Positions 8,886 through 18,918 of a DNA stretch of 44,242 nucleotides are shown here, one piece after another (positions within the stretch are counted from its first letter, which is position 1; every line of letters starts with the position of its first letter). Position numbers and translations under genes: made by a program. The DNA is taken from positions 1 to 44,242 of the forward strand of contig DATKDT010000098.1 in assembly GCA_035512575.1 (NCBI GenBank), given 5' to 3'. The notes beneath the pieces are model-generated. The model did no database searches. It saw nothing but the letters and a program-made list of their open reading frames with translations, and was not told where the DNA came from. This DNA comes from JALYRV01 sp035512575 (GTDB lineage: Bacteria; Acidobacteriota; Vicinamibacteria; Vicinamibacterales; SCN-69-37).

Positions 8886-9728
8886 ATGCGCAGGATCGCG
8901 AGGGCGATCGCCATCGTCCTTGCCGCCGGGTTCACGGTGCTGGCCTTCGAATGGGTCACGCTGCCCGACGTGCGCCGCCTGCGGACGGAGAACCCCGAAA
9001 CCACCGCCTTCATGCGTTTGAGGGACCGGCAGGCGCGCGCGCGCGGCGACGAGCCGCGACGCGTGCAGCGCTGGGTGCCGTATACGCGCATTTCCCAGAC
9101 GCTGAAGCGCGCGGTGCTGGTCGCGGAAGACGATGCGTTCTGGCAGCACGACGGCGTGGACATGGCCGCGCTGCAGCGCGCCGTGGAGGTGAACATCGAG
9201 CGGCGCGAGTTCGCGCTCGGCGCCAGCACCATCACGCAGCAGCTCGCCAAGAACCTCTATCTGTCGCCGTCGAAAAACCCGATGCGCAAGCTGCGCGAGC
9301 TGTGGATCGCGCGCCGGCTCGAGATCGAGCTGCCGAAAGCGCGCATCCTCGAGCTGTATCTGAACAGCATCGAATGGGGCGACGGCATCTGGGGCGCCGA
9401 AGCGGCGGCGCGCGAGTATTTCGGCAAGCCGGCGTCGGCGCTCGGTCCCGATGAGGCGGCGCTGCTCGCCGGCGCCATCATCAATCCGCGCGTGTATTCG
9501 CCGGCGCGGCCCAACGCGCGCCTGCGCGCGCGGCAGCGCATCATCCGCGGGCGCATGGGCTTTTACGAGCCGCCGCCCGCGCTGCCGGCCGTGGCCGGCG
9601 CGCCCGACAATCCCGCCCCGCTGCCCACCGCGGCCCCCGCCGTGCCCGCGAACCTGCCCGGTACTCCGGTAAAACTCCGACCGCCTCCACCTCCACCGCC
9701 GAAAAAGCCGGGCGGGGGCGGGCAGTAG
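8886..9728 (+). CDS. mtgA: Monofunctional biosynthetic peptidoglycan transglycosylase (GT51)
   Basis: It polymerises lipid II into glycan strands at the outer face of the inner membrane. The protein has 280 residues with an N-terminal signal anchor (about 5-22). GT51 motifs appear in order: VAEDDAFWQHDGVD with the catalytic glutamate, STITQQLAKNLYLSP with the second glutamine/glutamate region, RKLRELWIARRLE, and ILELYLNSIEWGDGIWGAEAAA. There is no transpeptidase domain. The C-terminus is a proline-rich tail (PPPPPPPKKPGGGG) not usual in MtgA. ATG 8886 was preferred to the in-frame TTG at 8880. There is no clear Shine-Dalgarno, but TACTAT lies 5 nt upstream. Confidence 0.92.
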   Translation: MRRIARAIAIVLAAGFTVLAFEWVTLPDVRRLRTENPETTAFMRLRDRQARARGDEPRRVQRWVPYTRISQTLKRAVLVAEDDAFWQHDGVDMAALQRAVEVNIERREFALGASTITQQLAKNLYLSPSKNPMRKLRELWIARRLEIELPKARILELYLNSIEWGDGIWGAEAAAREYFGKPASALGPDEAALLAGAIINPRVYSPARPNARLRARQRIIRGRMGFYEPPPALPAVAGAPDNPAPLPTAAPAVPANLPGTPVKLRPPPPPPPKKPGGGGQ

Positions 9729-9769
9729 TCATCCGCTCGGCTGAACGGTCGAGGTGCGTGCGGTTCACC

Positions 9770-9798
9770 TTGACACGCCTCGAAGCGAGTTCAATAAT
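9770..9798 (+). promoter_or_regulatory. Sigma-70-type promoter for the HELYH-protein gene
   Basis: A perfect -35 TTGACA at 9770-9775 is followed by a 17-bp spacer and AATAAT at 9793-9798 (5 of 6 to the -10 consensus). The start site would lie near 9805, giving a leader of about 70 nt before the ATG at 9874. This is the best canonical promoter in the window. Confidence 0.75.
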
Positions 9799-9873
9799 CG
9801 CCCGTCTCCAATTTTCTCCAGGCAATTGAGGGTCAGAGGAACGCGCTGCGCGGCGGGCGTGTCCTTCGTCCGC

Positions 9874-10665
9874 ATGATCAATTACACGGAACATCTGACC
9901 GGGCTGATGCGCGACATCGTGTCGCGCGTGCCGTCGCTCGCGTGCATCGATCTCGATCGCGTGCTGGTGTTCGCGCGGCTCGGGCGTACGCATGCCGAAG
10001 GCGCCTACGCCAGCTGCCACTGCCTGACGCTGCCCGAGTCCGATCCCGGCTATTTCTTCTGGAAGGATCGGCAGACGGGCCAGCTGACGCGCCGCTCGGA
10101 GTGGTTCGTCACCAAGTCGCCGCTGGTCGAAATCGCCGGCCGGCCGATCAACTATCTGATCTCGTTCGTCCTTCCGCGCTTTTCGGATCAGTCGCTCGAC
10201 CGCTCGCGCAAGCGCGAGCTGTATGACGAGGAGCCGTGCTGGATTGCGAAGCTCGACACGGTGGTGCACGAGCTGTATCACATCGATCCGGAAGGCTGCG
10301 GGCTGCGCCGCGCGGTGCTGCCCGACGGCAACATGTCGAGCAAGCTGCACGGGCCCACGTACTATCAGGACGTCGCGCGCATGGTGCGCCAGTACCTGGC
10401 GACGAAGCCGAATCCCGAGCTGCTCGAGTTCCTGCGCTACGACTTCGCGGGCCTCACGGAGCGCTACGGCGGCGTCGTCTGCACGACGTTCCGCAACTAT
10501 CCCTCGTTCCCGCAGCGCTATAACGAGACGGTGCGTCTGGAGGCCGAGACGCCCAAAGACGTGAAGATCGAGCCGCTGAAGCCCTACTCGCAGCCCACGC
10601 GCTACACCGAGCACGATCTCGCCAAGCGGCTGTTCACGCCGCAGACCTCACGGCTGGCGGTCTGA
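9874..10665 (+). CDS. Uncharacterised protein with HExxH zinc-protease-like motif
   Basis: I do not recognise a named family. The protein has 263 residues from ATG 9874, with no signal peptide or membrane segment, so it is probably cytoplasmic. HELYH at 132-136 (VVHELYHIDPE) has the HExxH pattern of zinc metallopeptidases, and His159 in SKLHGPTYY or a nearby acid could be the third ligand. CHC at 48-50 and a conserved-looking block LRYDFAGLTERYGG are other landmarks. The frame is open upstream to 9754, but the strong promoter at 9770-9798 lies inside that extension, which supports the later start. It converges with the next gene with only 2 bp between stops. Peptidase activity is inference from the motif. 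Confidence 0.75.
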   Translation: MINYTEHLTGLMRDIVSRVPSLACIDLDRVLVFARLGRTHAEGAYASCHCLTLPESDPGYFFWKDRQTGQLTRRSEWFVTKSPLVEIAGRPINYLISFVLPRFSDQSLDRSRKRELYDEEPCWIAKLDTVVHELYHIDPEGCGLRRAVLPDGNMSSKLHGPTYYQDVARMVRQYLATKPNPELLEFLRYDFAGLTERYGGVVCTTFRNYPSFPQRYNETVRLEAETPKDVKIEPLKPYSQPTRYTEHDLAKRLFTPQTSRLAV

Positions 10666-10667
10666 CC

Positions 10668-11168
10668 TCAGAAGACCCTCTTGGCCCCGATAAACCGCGC
10701 CGACCAGTAGCTCGAGTCGAGGCGCTCGACGCGGACGACGCCGCGGCTGTTGGGGGCGTGAACGAACGACTCGCCGTCGACCGCGATGCCGACGTGCGAG
10801 GCCTTCGATCCTTCCGTCTGGAAGAACACCAGATCGCCCGGCGCGATCTCGCGCGTCCGCGCGCCCACCTGGAACTGCTCGACAACGGTGCGCGGCATGT
10901 CGACGGCGTGCTGCCGCAGCACGTACTGGACGAAGCCGCTGCAGTCGAAGCCGGTCGGGTCGGCGCCGCCGAGACGATAGGGCGTGCCGCGCAGATCCAG
11001 CGCCGTGGCCAGCACGGCCGTAGTGCCCGCGCGGACGGCGGTCGAGGCCGGCGCCGAAGCGTCCATCGGGGCCGGTGCGCCCGGAAACGGCCGCGGCGCA
11101 TAGGCGCCCGTCGTGGCGCATCCGGCGCCCGCGGCCGCGACGATGAACAGAAGTACGAGTCGGGCCAT
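10668..11168 (-). CDS. NlpC/P60-family cell-wall hydrolase lipoprotein
   Basis: This is a predicted D-glutamyl-meso-diaminopimelate endopeptidase that trims peptidoglycan stem peptides. It has 166 residues. A signal peptide ends in a lipobox (AGAGC), so the mature protein is membrane-anchored. A spacer rich in Pro, Ala and Ser follows. The catalytic domain contains the Cys in FDCSGFVQY, the His in ASHVGIAV and a third polar residue, His, in FVHAPNS. PGDLVFF is also typical. Length matches small Spr/NlpC-type proteins. It diverges from the HNH nuclease gene across 63 bp. Confidence 0.92.
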   Translation of the reverse strand: MARLVLLFIVAAAGAGCATTGAYAPRPFPGAPAPMDASAPASTAVRAGTTAVLATALDLRGTPYRLGGADPTGFDCSGFVQYVLRQHAVDMPRTVVEQFQVGARTREIAPGDLVFFQTEGSKASHVGIAVDGESFVHAPNSRGVVRVERLDSSYWSARFIGAKRVF

Positions 11169-11191
11169 CGGCTCCCAAAGTATCGGGTTAA

Positions 11192-11220
11192 TTGACGTTT
11201 TCCGCCATCTCCGTCAAAAT
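11192..11220 (+). promoter_or_regulatory. Putative promoter of the HNH gene with symmetrical -35
   Basis: TTGACG at 11192-11197, a 17-bp spacer and CAAAAT at 11215-11220 form a plausible promoter. Transcription would begin about 5 nt before the ATG at 11232. TTGACG is matched by its reverse complement CGTCAA at 11212-11217, so a second -35-like box faces the divergent NlpC/P60 gene. Confidence 0.45.
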
Positions 11221-11231
11221 CAGGCGCAGCC

Positions 11232-11777
11232 ATGGAGCAGACGCTCCTCCTGAACGCGACGTACGAGCCCCTGAAGGTTGTCGACTGGCGCAAGGCGGTA
11301 ACGCTGTGGTGCCAGGGGAAAGTCGAGGTGATCTCGGTCTACGACCGGGAGATCCGGGGTGTGACCTTCAGCATGAAGCTGCCGTCCGTGATCCGCCTGC
11401 TCCGCCGCATCCGCATCAGGCGCCGCCTCAATCACGTCCCGTTCTCGCGCGCCAACATCTACGCCCGCGACAAACACAGCTGCCAGTACTGCGGCAAGCC
11501 GTTCGCCAGCTCGGAGCTGACCTTCGACCATGTGGTGCCGGTCGCCCAGGGCGGCCGCAAGGACTGGGAGAACATCGTCAGCTGCTGCATCTCGTGCAAC
11601 CGGCGCAAGGGCGGACGCACGCCCGCGCAGGCGGGCATGACGCTCGTCCGCGCGCCGCGGCGTCCCGACAAGTCGCTCGGCCGAGGGTCGGCGCTGCACA
11701 TCACCTTCGGACGGCGCCACACGCCCGAAAGCTGGCGCGACTACGTCTACTGGAACGTCGAATTGGACGACGCTTGA
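11232..11777 (+). CDS. HNH endonuclease family protein
   Basis: This 181-residue HNH protein is of the stand-alone bacterial type often annotated as HNH_5. The N-terminal part (LLNATYEPLKVVDWRKAV) is a conserved lead-in. The zinc-binding CQYC pair, FDHVVPVAQGG (with the His-Asp-His metal site), WENIVSCC and SCNRRKGGRTP follow in order, giving two CxxC pairs for structural zinc. Proteins with this architecture are common in Acidobacteriota, Actinobacteria and Cyanobacteria; their substrate is unknown. No phage or restriction genes flank it here. The start is ATG 11232, with no good Shine-Dalgarno and a possible near-leaderless promoter. Confidence 0.9.
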   Translation: MEQTLLLNATYEPLKVVDWRKAVTLWCQGKVEVISVYDREIRGVTFSMKLPSVIRLLRRIRIRRRLNHVPFSRANIYARDKHSCQYCGKPFASSELTFDHVVPVAQGGRKDWENIVSCCISCNRRKGGRTPAQAGMTLVRAPRRPDKSLGRGSALHITFGRRHTPESWRDYVYWNVELDDA

Positions 11778-11886
11778 TGCGTGAGCGAGCGCAGCGAGCG
11801 AGCCACGCGAACGGAGCGGGGCGTAGGGGCCCCCGCGAGTGAGCGTGTGGGGGAGTCCGAGGGGCGAAGCCCCTCGGAAGAAGTAG
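11778..11886. repeat. GC-rich hairpin region between HNH and beta-propeller genes
   Basis: The 109 bp between the genes hold GAGC-rich short repeats, then a perfect 9-bp hairpin CCGAGGGGC/GCCCCTCGG with a GAA loop at 11857-11877. There is no T-tract, so it is not a classical terminator. Part of it (around 11815-11845) resembles the rplU-rpmA spacer in reverse orientation (around 31715-31750), which suggests a dispersed repeat. Confidence 0.6.
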
Positions 11887-12885
11887 ATGACTGCGCGGCT
11901 GACGCGCGTCGCGCCGCTCCGGGCCGTTGACGGCGGCACACTGCTCGTCGAAGGCGAACATCTTCCCTGCGATCCTCCTCCCCGCGTCACCATCGCCGAC
12001 GCCGAAGCGCGCGTGGTGTCGGCGTCGCCGCGCCACCTGCGCATCGTCGTGCCCGCGGAGCTCGACGGCGGACAGGTGCCGCTGAAGGTCGACGCGGTGC
12101 CGGGCGGCACGGTGCTGATCGAGATCGGCACGACGCTGGCGACGGGCGTCCATCAGGTGGACAATCCGGCGTTCGATCGCGACGGCAATCTGTATGCGAC
12201 GTTCAGCGGCAGCCGCGAGAACCGCGTGCCGGTCACGTTGTTCCGCGTGCGTCGCGACGGCGTGCGCGAGCCCATTCGCGTCGACATCCCCAATCCCACG
12301 TCGGTGGCCGTCGGCCGCGACGGCGCGCTGTACGTGTCGAGCCGCTTCGAAGGCACGGTGTATCGCGTCGATCCGTCCACGCAGAACTTCCGCGTCTTCG
12401 CGTCGAACCTGGGCTCGCCGTTCGGCCTCGCGTTCGACCGCGCGGGCAATCTCTGGGTGGGCGATCGCGCGGGCACGATCTTCCGCGTCGATCCCGACGG
12501 CGACGCCGAGGCGATTGCCGAGCTGCCGCCCAGCATCGCGGCGTTCCACCTCGCGGTCGGGCCTGACGATGCGGTGTATGTGAGCGCGCCGACACTGTCG
12601 CCGCGCGATCGCGTGTACAGGATTCCGTCCGGCGCCGGCACGGTGGAAACCGTGCTCGAAGGCCTGGGCCGGCCGCAGGGCCTCGCATTCGACCCGCAAG
12701 GGCGTCTGCACGTGGTCGAAGCGCTGGCCGGCGATGCGGGCGTGTGGCGGTACGACCTGTCGGCCGCGACGGTGACGGGCGAGCACGTGCTGGCGGCCGG
12801 GTCGCTGGTGGGGCTTGCGTTCGATCCCGGCGGCGGCCTCGTCGTCGCCGGCGCCGACACGCTCTGGAGGTTTGAAGAGATCTAG
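11887..12885 (+). CDS. Beta-propeller (SMP-30/NHL-like) protein with N-terminal IPT/TIG-like region
   Basis: This protein has 332 residues. The first 80 resemble an IPT/TIG immunoglobulin-like domain (VAPLRAVDGGTLLVEGEHL). The rest is built of repeated beta-propeller blades with the recurring pattern G-L-A-F-D-x-x-G-N-L-x-V, seen at VDNPAFDRDGNLYAT, PFGLAFDRAGNLWVG, PQGLAFDPQGRLHVV and VGLAFDPGGGLVVAG. Such six-bladed folds occur in gluconolactonases, strictosidine-synthase-like proteins and NHL proteins. No signal peptide is visible. The start at ATG 11887 lacks a good Shine-Dalgarno. Enzymatic role is unknown. Confidence 0.8.
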   Translation: MTARLTRVAPLRAVDGGTLLVEGEHLPCDPPPRVTIADAEARVVSASPRHLRIVVPAELDGGQVPLKVDAVPGGTVLIEIGTTLATGVHQVDNPAFDRDGNLYATFSGSRENRVPVTLFRVRRDGVREPIRVDIPNPTSVAVGRDGALYVSSRFEGTVYRVDPSTQNFRVFASNLGSPFGLAFDRAGNLWVGDRAGTIFRVDPDGDAEAIAELPPSIAAFHLAVGPDDAVYVSAPTLSPRDRVYRIPSGAGTVETVLEGLGRPQGLAFDPQGRLHVVEALAGDAGVWRYDLSAATVTGEHVLAAGSLVGLAFDPGGGLVVAGADTLWRFEEI

Positions 12886-13001
12886 AAACGTAAATGGTAA
12901 ATCGTAAATAGCATCGTCGATCGAATCATTGCCAGAGGATGGTCACTACGCCAGAGCAATAGACGATGTTCGATGCTATTTACAATTTACGATCTACGTT
13001 T
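12886..13001. repeat. 116-bp inverted-repeat element with heptamer arrays, between convergent genes
   Basis: Two 31-bp arms (12886-12916 and 12971-13001) are inverted copies matching at 28 of 31 positions. The left arm contains three tandem 7-bp units of form GTAAATN (12890-12910). The right arm holds the mirror units TATTTAC, AATTTAC and GATCTAC (12977-12997). The element is AT-rich in a GC-rich genome, begins at the base after the propeller gene's TAG and ends 10 bp before the NhaC stop. It could act as a bidirectional terminator or be a small non-autonomous mobile repeat. Confidence 0.8.
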
Positions 13002-13011
13002 CAGTGTCTCT

Positions 13012-14508
13012 TCACTTCTGGAGCCCGGGCCCACCCGACGGCACCGGCGCGACGCCTTCCTCGATGTCTTCCGGCCCCGCCTTCTCGATCGTGAATCCGG
13101 TAAACCCGTACACGAGCGACACGAGCGGGTTGATCAGATTGAAGAACGCGAACGGCGCGTACGCGAACGTGGCGACACCCAGCGTCTGCGCCATGAAGGC
13201 GCCGCACGTATTCCACGGCACGAGCGGCGACGTCACCGTGCCCGCATCTTCGAGCGCGCGCGACAGGTTCTTCGGCGCCAGGCCGCGCTTCGCGTACTCG
13301 GCGCGGAACATCCGGCCGGGCAGCACGATGGCGATGTACTGATCGGACGCCACGACGTTCATGCCGAACGCGGTGGCCAGCGTGGCGGCAATCAGGCTGC
13401 CCGTGCCGCGCACCATGCCGAGGATGCTGGTGGCGATGCGCGCCAGCATGCCGGTGGTTTCCATCACGGCGCCGAACATCATCGCCGACAGGATCAGCCA
13501 CACCGTGCCGAGCATCCCGCCCATGCCGCCGCGCGACAGCAGCTCGTCGAGCGCCGCGTTGCCCGACGTCAGCCTGTAGCCGTCGAACAGTGACATCCAC
13601 GCGCCCTTGGCGAGCGCGGCCCACGCCGGCAGGCCCGGCGTGTCGGCATAGCCCAGTACCGCGGGCTGCTGAAAGAGGACGGCGAACAGGCAGCCGGTGA
13701 GCGCGCCGATCAGCAGCGCCGGAAACGCCGGCATCTTCCGGATGACGAGCGTGAGCACGATGATCAGCGGGATCAGCATGTGCGGCCCGATGGCGAAGCT
13801 GGCCCGCAGCGACTCGAGAATCGCGTTGACGCTTGCGGTGTCCTCGGGCGCCGCCACGCGCATGCCGACGATGGCGAAGAGGATGAGCGCGATGATGATG
13901 CTCGGCCCGGTCGTCCACGCCATGTGGCGGATGTGCGTGAACAGGTCGGTGCCCGCCATGGCGGGCGCGAGGTTGGTGGTGTCCGAGAGCGGCGACATCT
14001 TGTCGCCGAAGTACGCGCCCGAGATGACCGCGCCGGCGGCGAGGCCGAGCGGGACGTCCTGCGCCGCGGCGACGCCGATGAGCGCGACGCCCACCGTGCC
14101 GGCCGTCGTCCACGAGCTGCCGGTGGCGAGCGAGACGAAGCAGCACAGCGCGCACGCGCTCGGCAGGAAAATGGACGGCGACAGCAGCTGCAGGCCGTAA
14201 TAGATCATCGTCGGCACGATGCCGCCGAGAATCCACGAGCCGATGAGCGCGCCGACCATCAGCAGGATCAGGATGGCGCCCATCGCCAGCGAGATGCCGT
14301 GCACGATGCCTTTTTCGAGCGCCTTCCACGTGTGCCCGTGCGCGATGCCGATGACGATGCCGGCGGCGGCGGCGAGGATCAGGGCAATCTGGTTGGCGCC
14401 GCCCGAGGAGCCGTCGCCGAAGAGCGCGACGGAGCTCGCGAGCAGCGCGATGAGGACGGCGACGGGAATCAGCGAGACGGCAAGCGAAGGGGCGCGGCCG
14501 AGTGTCAT
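13012..14508 (-). CDS. nhaC: Na+/H+ antiporter, NhaC family
   Basis: This inner-membrane antiporter exchanges sodium for protons. It has 498 residues and about 11-12 hydrophobic helices. Family landmarks are SGAYFGDKMSPLSDTTNLAPAMAG in the middle and FGMNVVASDQYIAIVLPGRMF and EDAGTVTSPLVPWNTCGAFMAQTLGV in the C-terminal half, with polar residues inside helices as expected for ion coupling. The start was taken at ATG 14508 because the protein then begins MTLGRAPSLAV just before helix one; the upstream in-frame extension is antisense to the racemase gene. A TATTAT box lies 9 nt upstream of this ATG. Confidence 0.92.
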   Translation of the reverse strand: MTLGRAPSLAVSLIPVAVLIALLASSVALFGDGSSGGANQIALILAAAAGIVIGIAHGHTWKALEKGIVHGISLAMGAILILLMVGALIGSWILGGIVPTMIYYGLQLLSPSIFLPSACALCCFVSLATGSSWTTAGTVGVALIGVAAAQDVPLGLAAGAVISGAYFGDKMSPLSDTTNLAPAMAGTDLFTHIRHMAWTTGPSIIIALILFAIVGMRVAAPEDTASVNAILESLRASFAIGPHMLIPLIIVLTLVIRKMPAFPALLIGALTGCLFAVLFQQPAVLGYADTPGLPAWAALAKGAWMSLFDGYRLTSGNAALDELLSRGGMGGMLGTVWLILSAMMFGAVMETTGMLARIATSILGMVRGTGSLIAATLATAFGMNVVASDQYIAIVLPGRMFRAEYAKRGLAPKNLSRALEDAGTVTSPLVPWNTCGAFMAQTLGVATFAYAPFAFFNLINPLVSLVYGFTGFTIEKAGPEDIEEGVAPVPSGGPGLQK

Positions 14509-14516
14509 TGAGCGGG

Positions 14517-14523
14517 GATAATA
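14517..14523. promoter_or_regulatory. Overlapping divergent -10 elements (nhaC and racemase)
   Basis: Only 22 bp separate the two divergent start codons. GATAAT at 14517-14522 (plus strand) lies 8 nt before ATG 14531. TATTAT at 14523-14518 (minus strand) lies 9 nt before ATG 14508. The same bases thus serve both directions, and both mRNAs would be leaderless or nearly so. The -35 regions fall within the opposite genes and are weak. Confidence 0.55.
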
Positions 14524-14530
14524 GCACGCG

Positions 14531-15571
14531 ATGACTGACCGGACCGGGCCGCTCGCGGGCGTGCGCGTGATCGATCTCTCGCGGCTGCTGCCGGGCGCGT
14601 TCTGCACGCACATGCTGCGCGAGATGGGCGCGACGGTGACGAAGATCGAGCCGCCGGGCGGCGATCCGCTGCGGCGGCTGGCGCCGATTGCGGCCGACGG
14701 CAACAGCGTCTTTCATCACCTGCTCAATCAGGGGAAGGAGAGCGTCGTCCTGGATCTGCGCGCGGAGACGGATCGGGCGCGGCTCGATGCGATGCTCGGC
14801 GAGGCGGATGTCGTGGTCGACAACTTCCGCGCGGCCACGGCAAAGCGGCTGGGGCTCGATCGGGATGCGATCCGGGCGGCGTGGCCGACGCTGATTCACT
14901 GTTCGATCACGGGGTACGGGCAGGACGGGCCGAACGCGAATCGCGCGGGGCACGATCTGAACTTCGTCGCGGAGGCGGGGCTGCTGTCGTACGACGTGAC
15001 GGGTCGCGCGGCGCCGGCGCTGCCGCGCATGTTCATTGCGGACGTCGGCGGTGGAGCGATGAGTGCAGTGATAGGGATTCTGGCGGCGCTGGTTGCGCGC
15101 GGCCGTTCCGCCGGGGCTGAAGCCCCGGCCTGCATCGATATTTCGATGCACCACGCCTCGCTCTACTGGCTGATGCTGCCGGCCGCGCGGCTGCTGGTGA
15201 AGGACGTCGCGGCGGACGCGCCGGATCTGCCGACGGACGGCTCGTTCGCCTGCTACAACGTGTATGAATGCGGCGACGGCAAGTGGCTTGCGCTTGGCGC
15301 GCTCGAGCAGCACTTCTGGGCGCGCTTCGCGGAGCGCATCGGCCACGCCGAGTGGGCGCCGCGGCAGTACGACGCGGCGGCGCAGCCCGGGATCATTGAG
15401 GCCGTGCGCGCCCTGATGCGGACACGCACGCGCGACGAGTGGGTCGCGGAGTTTGCCGGCGACGACATCTGCGTCTCGCCCGTGCGGGACCCGCGCGAGG
15501 CCCTGGCCGCCGCCGCGATTCTCGCATCAGGCGGCGCGCTTCCCGCGCCGTGGCGCCCGCCCGGCCGCTGA
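14531..15571 (+). CDS. Alpha-methylacyl-CoA racemase-like protein (family III CoA transferase fold)
   Basis: It has 346 residues of the CaiB/AMACR fold. LAGVRVIDLSRLLPGAFCTHMLREMGATVTKIE is the usual N-terminus. His141 in AGHDLNF and Asp171 in IADVGGGAM are spaced 30 residues apart, as in alpha-methylacyl-CoA racemase (His126/Asp156 in the mycobacterial enzyme). This favours racemisation of 2-methylacyl-CoA esters over CoA transfer. A palindromic element at 15105-15133 encodes RSAGAEAPAC at the place where relatives have a short R-T-G-R-G-Q turn, so the gene carries an in-frame repeat insertion. The start at ATG 14531 has no Shine-Dalgarno. Confidence 0.87.
   Translation: MTDRTGPLAGVRVIDLSRLLPGAFCTHMLREMGATVTKIEPPGGDPLRRLAPIAADGNSVFHHLLNQGKESVVLDLRAETDRARLDAMLGEADVVVDNFRAATAKRLGLDRDAIRAAWPTLIHCSITGYGQDGPNANRAGHDLNFVAEAGLLSYDVTGRAAPALPRMFIADVGGGAMSAVIGILAALVARGRSAGAEAPACIDISMHHASLYWLMLPAARLLVKDVAADAPDLPTDGSFACYNVYECGDGKWLALGALEQHFWARFAERIGHAEWAPRQYDAAAQPGIIEAVRALMRTRTRDEWVAEFAGDDICVSPVRDPREALAAAAILASGGALPAPWRPPGR
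15105..15133 (+). repeat. Palindromic coding repeat, copy 1 (in racemase gene)
   Basis: The core is the perfect palindrome CCGGGGCTGAAGCCCCGG at 15111-15128. The 29-bp unit matches the reverse complement of 35061-35089 in topA at 25 of 29 positions. Two of the four differences are a paired A-T to G-C change in the stem. Confidence 0.75.
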
Positions 15572-15611
15572 TGGCAGCCGTCGCTCTAGCCCTGCCGTTT
15601 CTTACACAGAC

Positions 15612-15632
15612 CTGCCGTCGGCGTGACGGCAG
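15612..15632. terminator. Stem-loop after the racemase gene
   Basis: A perfect 8-bp stem CTGCCGTC/GACGGCAG with a GGCGT loop lies 40 bp after the stop codon. It lacks a following T-tract, so intrinsic termination is uncertain. The rest of the 133-bp gap before uvrA shows nothing recognisable. Confidence 0.4.
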
Positions 15633-15704
15633 ATGAGCTGCCGCGGGGGCCGCGGGTGATAAACTTGTCCCTTTGGGATTTCAACGAAGGGCCCTGCAGT
15701 AGGT

Positions 15705-18578
<2,874 letters not shown>

Positions 18579-18914
18579 TGCTGACGTGGTAAAATTGCCA
18601 CACCATCGTCAGCTTTGTCCGTGGTCAGAAAGCCACAGCCATGGGCGGGGTGTGAAAAAGATGGTGGTACGGCTCCCCGTAACATGTTATAGATACACGG
18701 CTTGTGGACGCCGCCCGGAAGCGGGCATCGTGGCAGTCCGCTTGCTATCGTCTCAATCGCTCAAGCCAGTCAGGCCTCGGGTTCCCGTCTCGCGCAGGCG
18801 GTCCCAGCGACCCGAAAATTCGACTGGCATTCTGGCGGCCCCGCGCGGCCGCGGAGAACGGGATGGCGGCTCCACCCACGCAAGGGAGCCGGCCATGCTG
18901 GTAAACGAGAGGGC
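18579..18914. other. 336-bp region between uvrA and lpxC
   Basis: I see no credible protein-coding gene except the 7-codon leader described separately. Just after uvrA a stem GCTGACG/CGTCAGC (18580-18586 with 18607-18613), with an inner TGG/CCA pair, may end uvrA transcription. TTATAGAT at 18687-18694 could be a -10 region for lpxC, but no matching -35 is evident. The next 180 bp are GC-rich with many short complementary blocks. That would be a long structured leader, but no known riboswitch class is recognisable. Confidence 0.5.
18868..18890 (+). promoter_or_regulatory. Hairpin masking the ribosome binding site upstream of lpxC
   Basis: GGCTCC (18868-18873) pairs perfectly with GGAGCC (18885-18890) across an 11-nt loop. 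The right arm includes most of AAGGGAG (18882-18888), a strong Shine-Dalgarno 6 nt before the ATG at 18895. Folding would hide the site. Confidence 0.5.
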
Positions 18915-18918
18915 ATGA
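18895..18918 (+). CDS. Possible 7-codon leader peptide coupled to lpxC
   Basis: A short ORF reads M-L-V-N-E-R-A-stop. It has the best ribosome binding site in the region, AAGGGAG with 6-nt spacing. Its TGA overlaps the lpxC ATG as ATGA (18915-18918). The lpxC gene has only a close-set GAGAGGG inside this ORF. Translation of the mini-ORF could therefore deliver ribosomes to lpxC by stop-start coupling. No function for the peptide itself is claimed. Confidence 0.45.
   Translation: MLVNERA

Noticed and set aside
18579..18894. A known riboswitch in the lpxC leader
   Set aside because: The region has many short complementary blocks, but I could not match it to any known riboswitch consensus.
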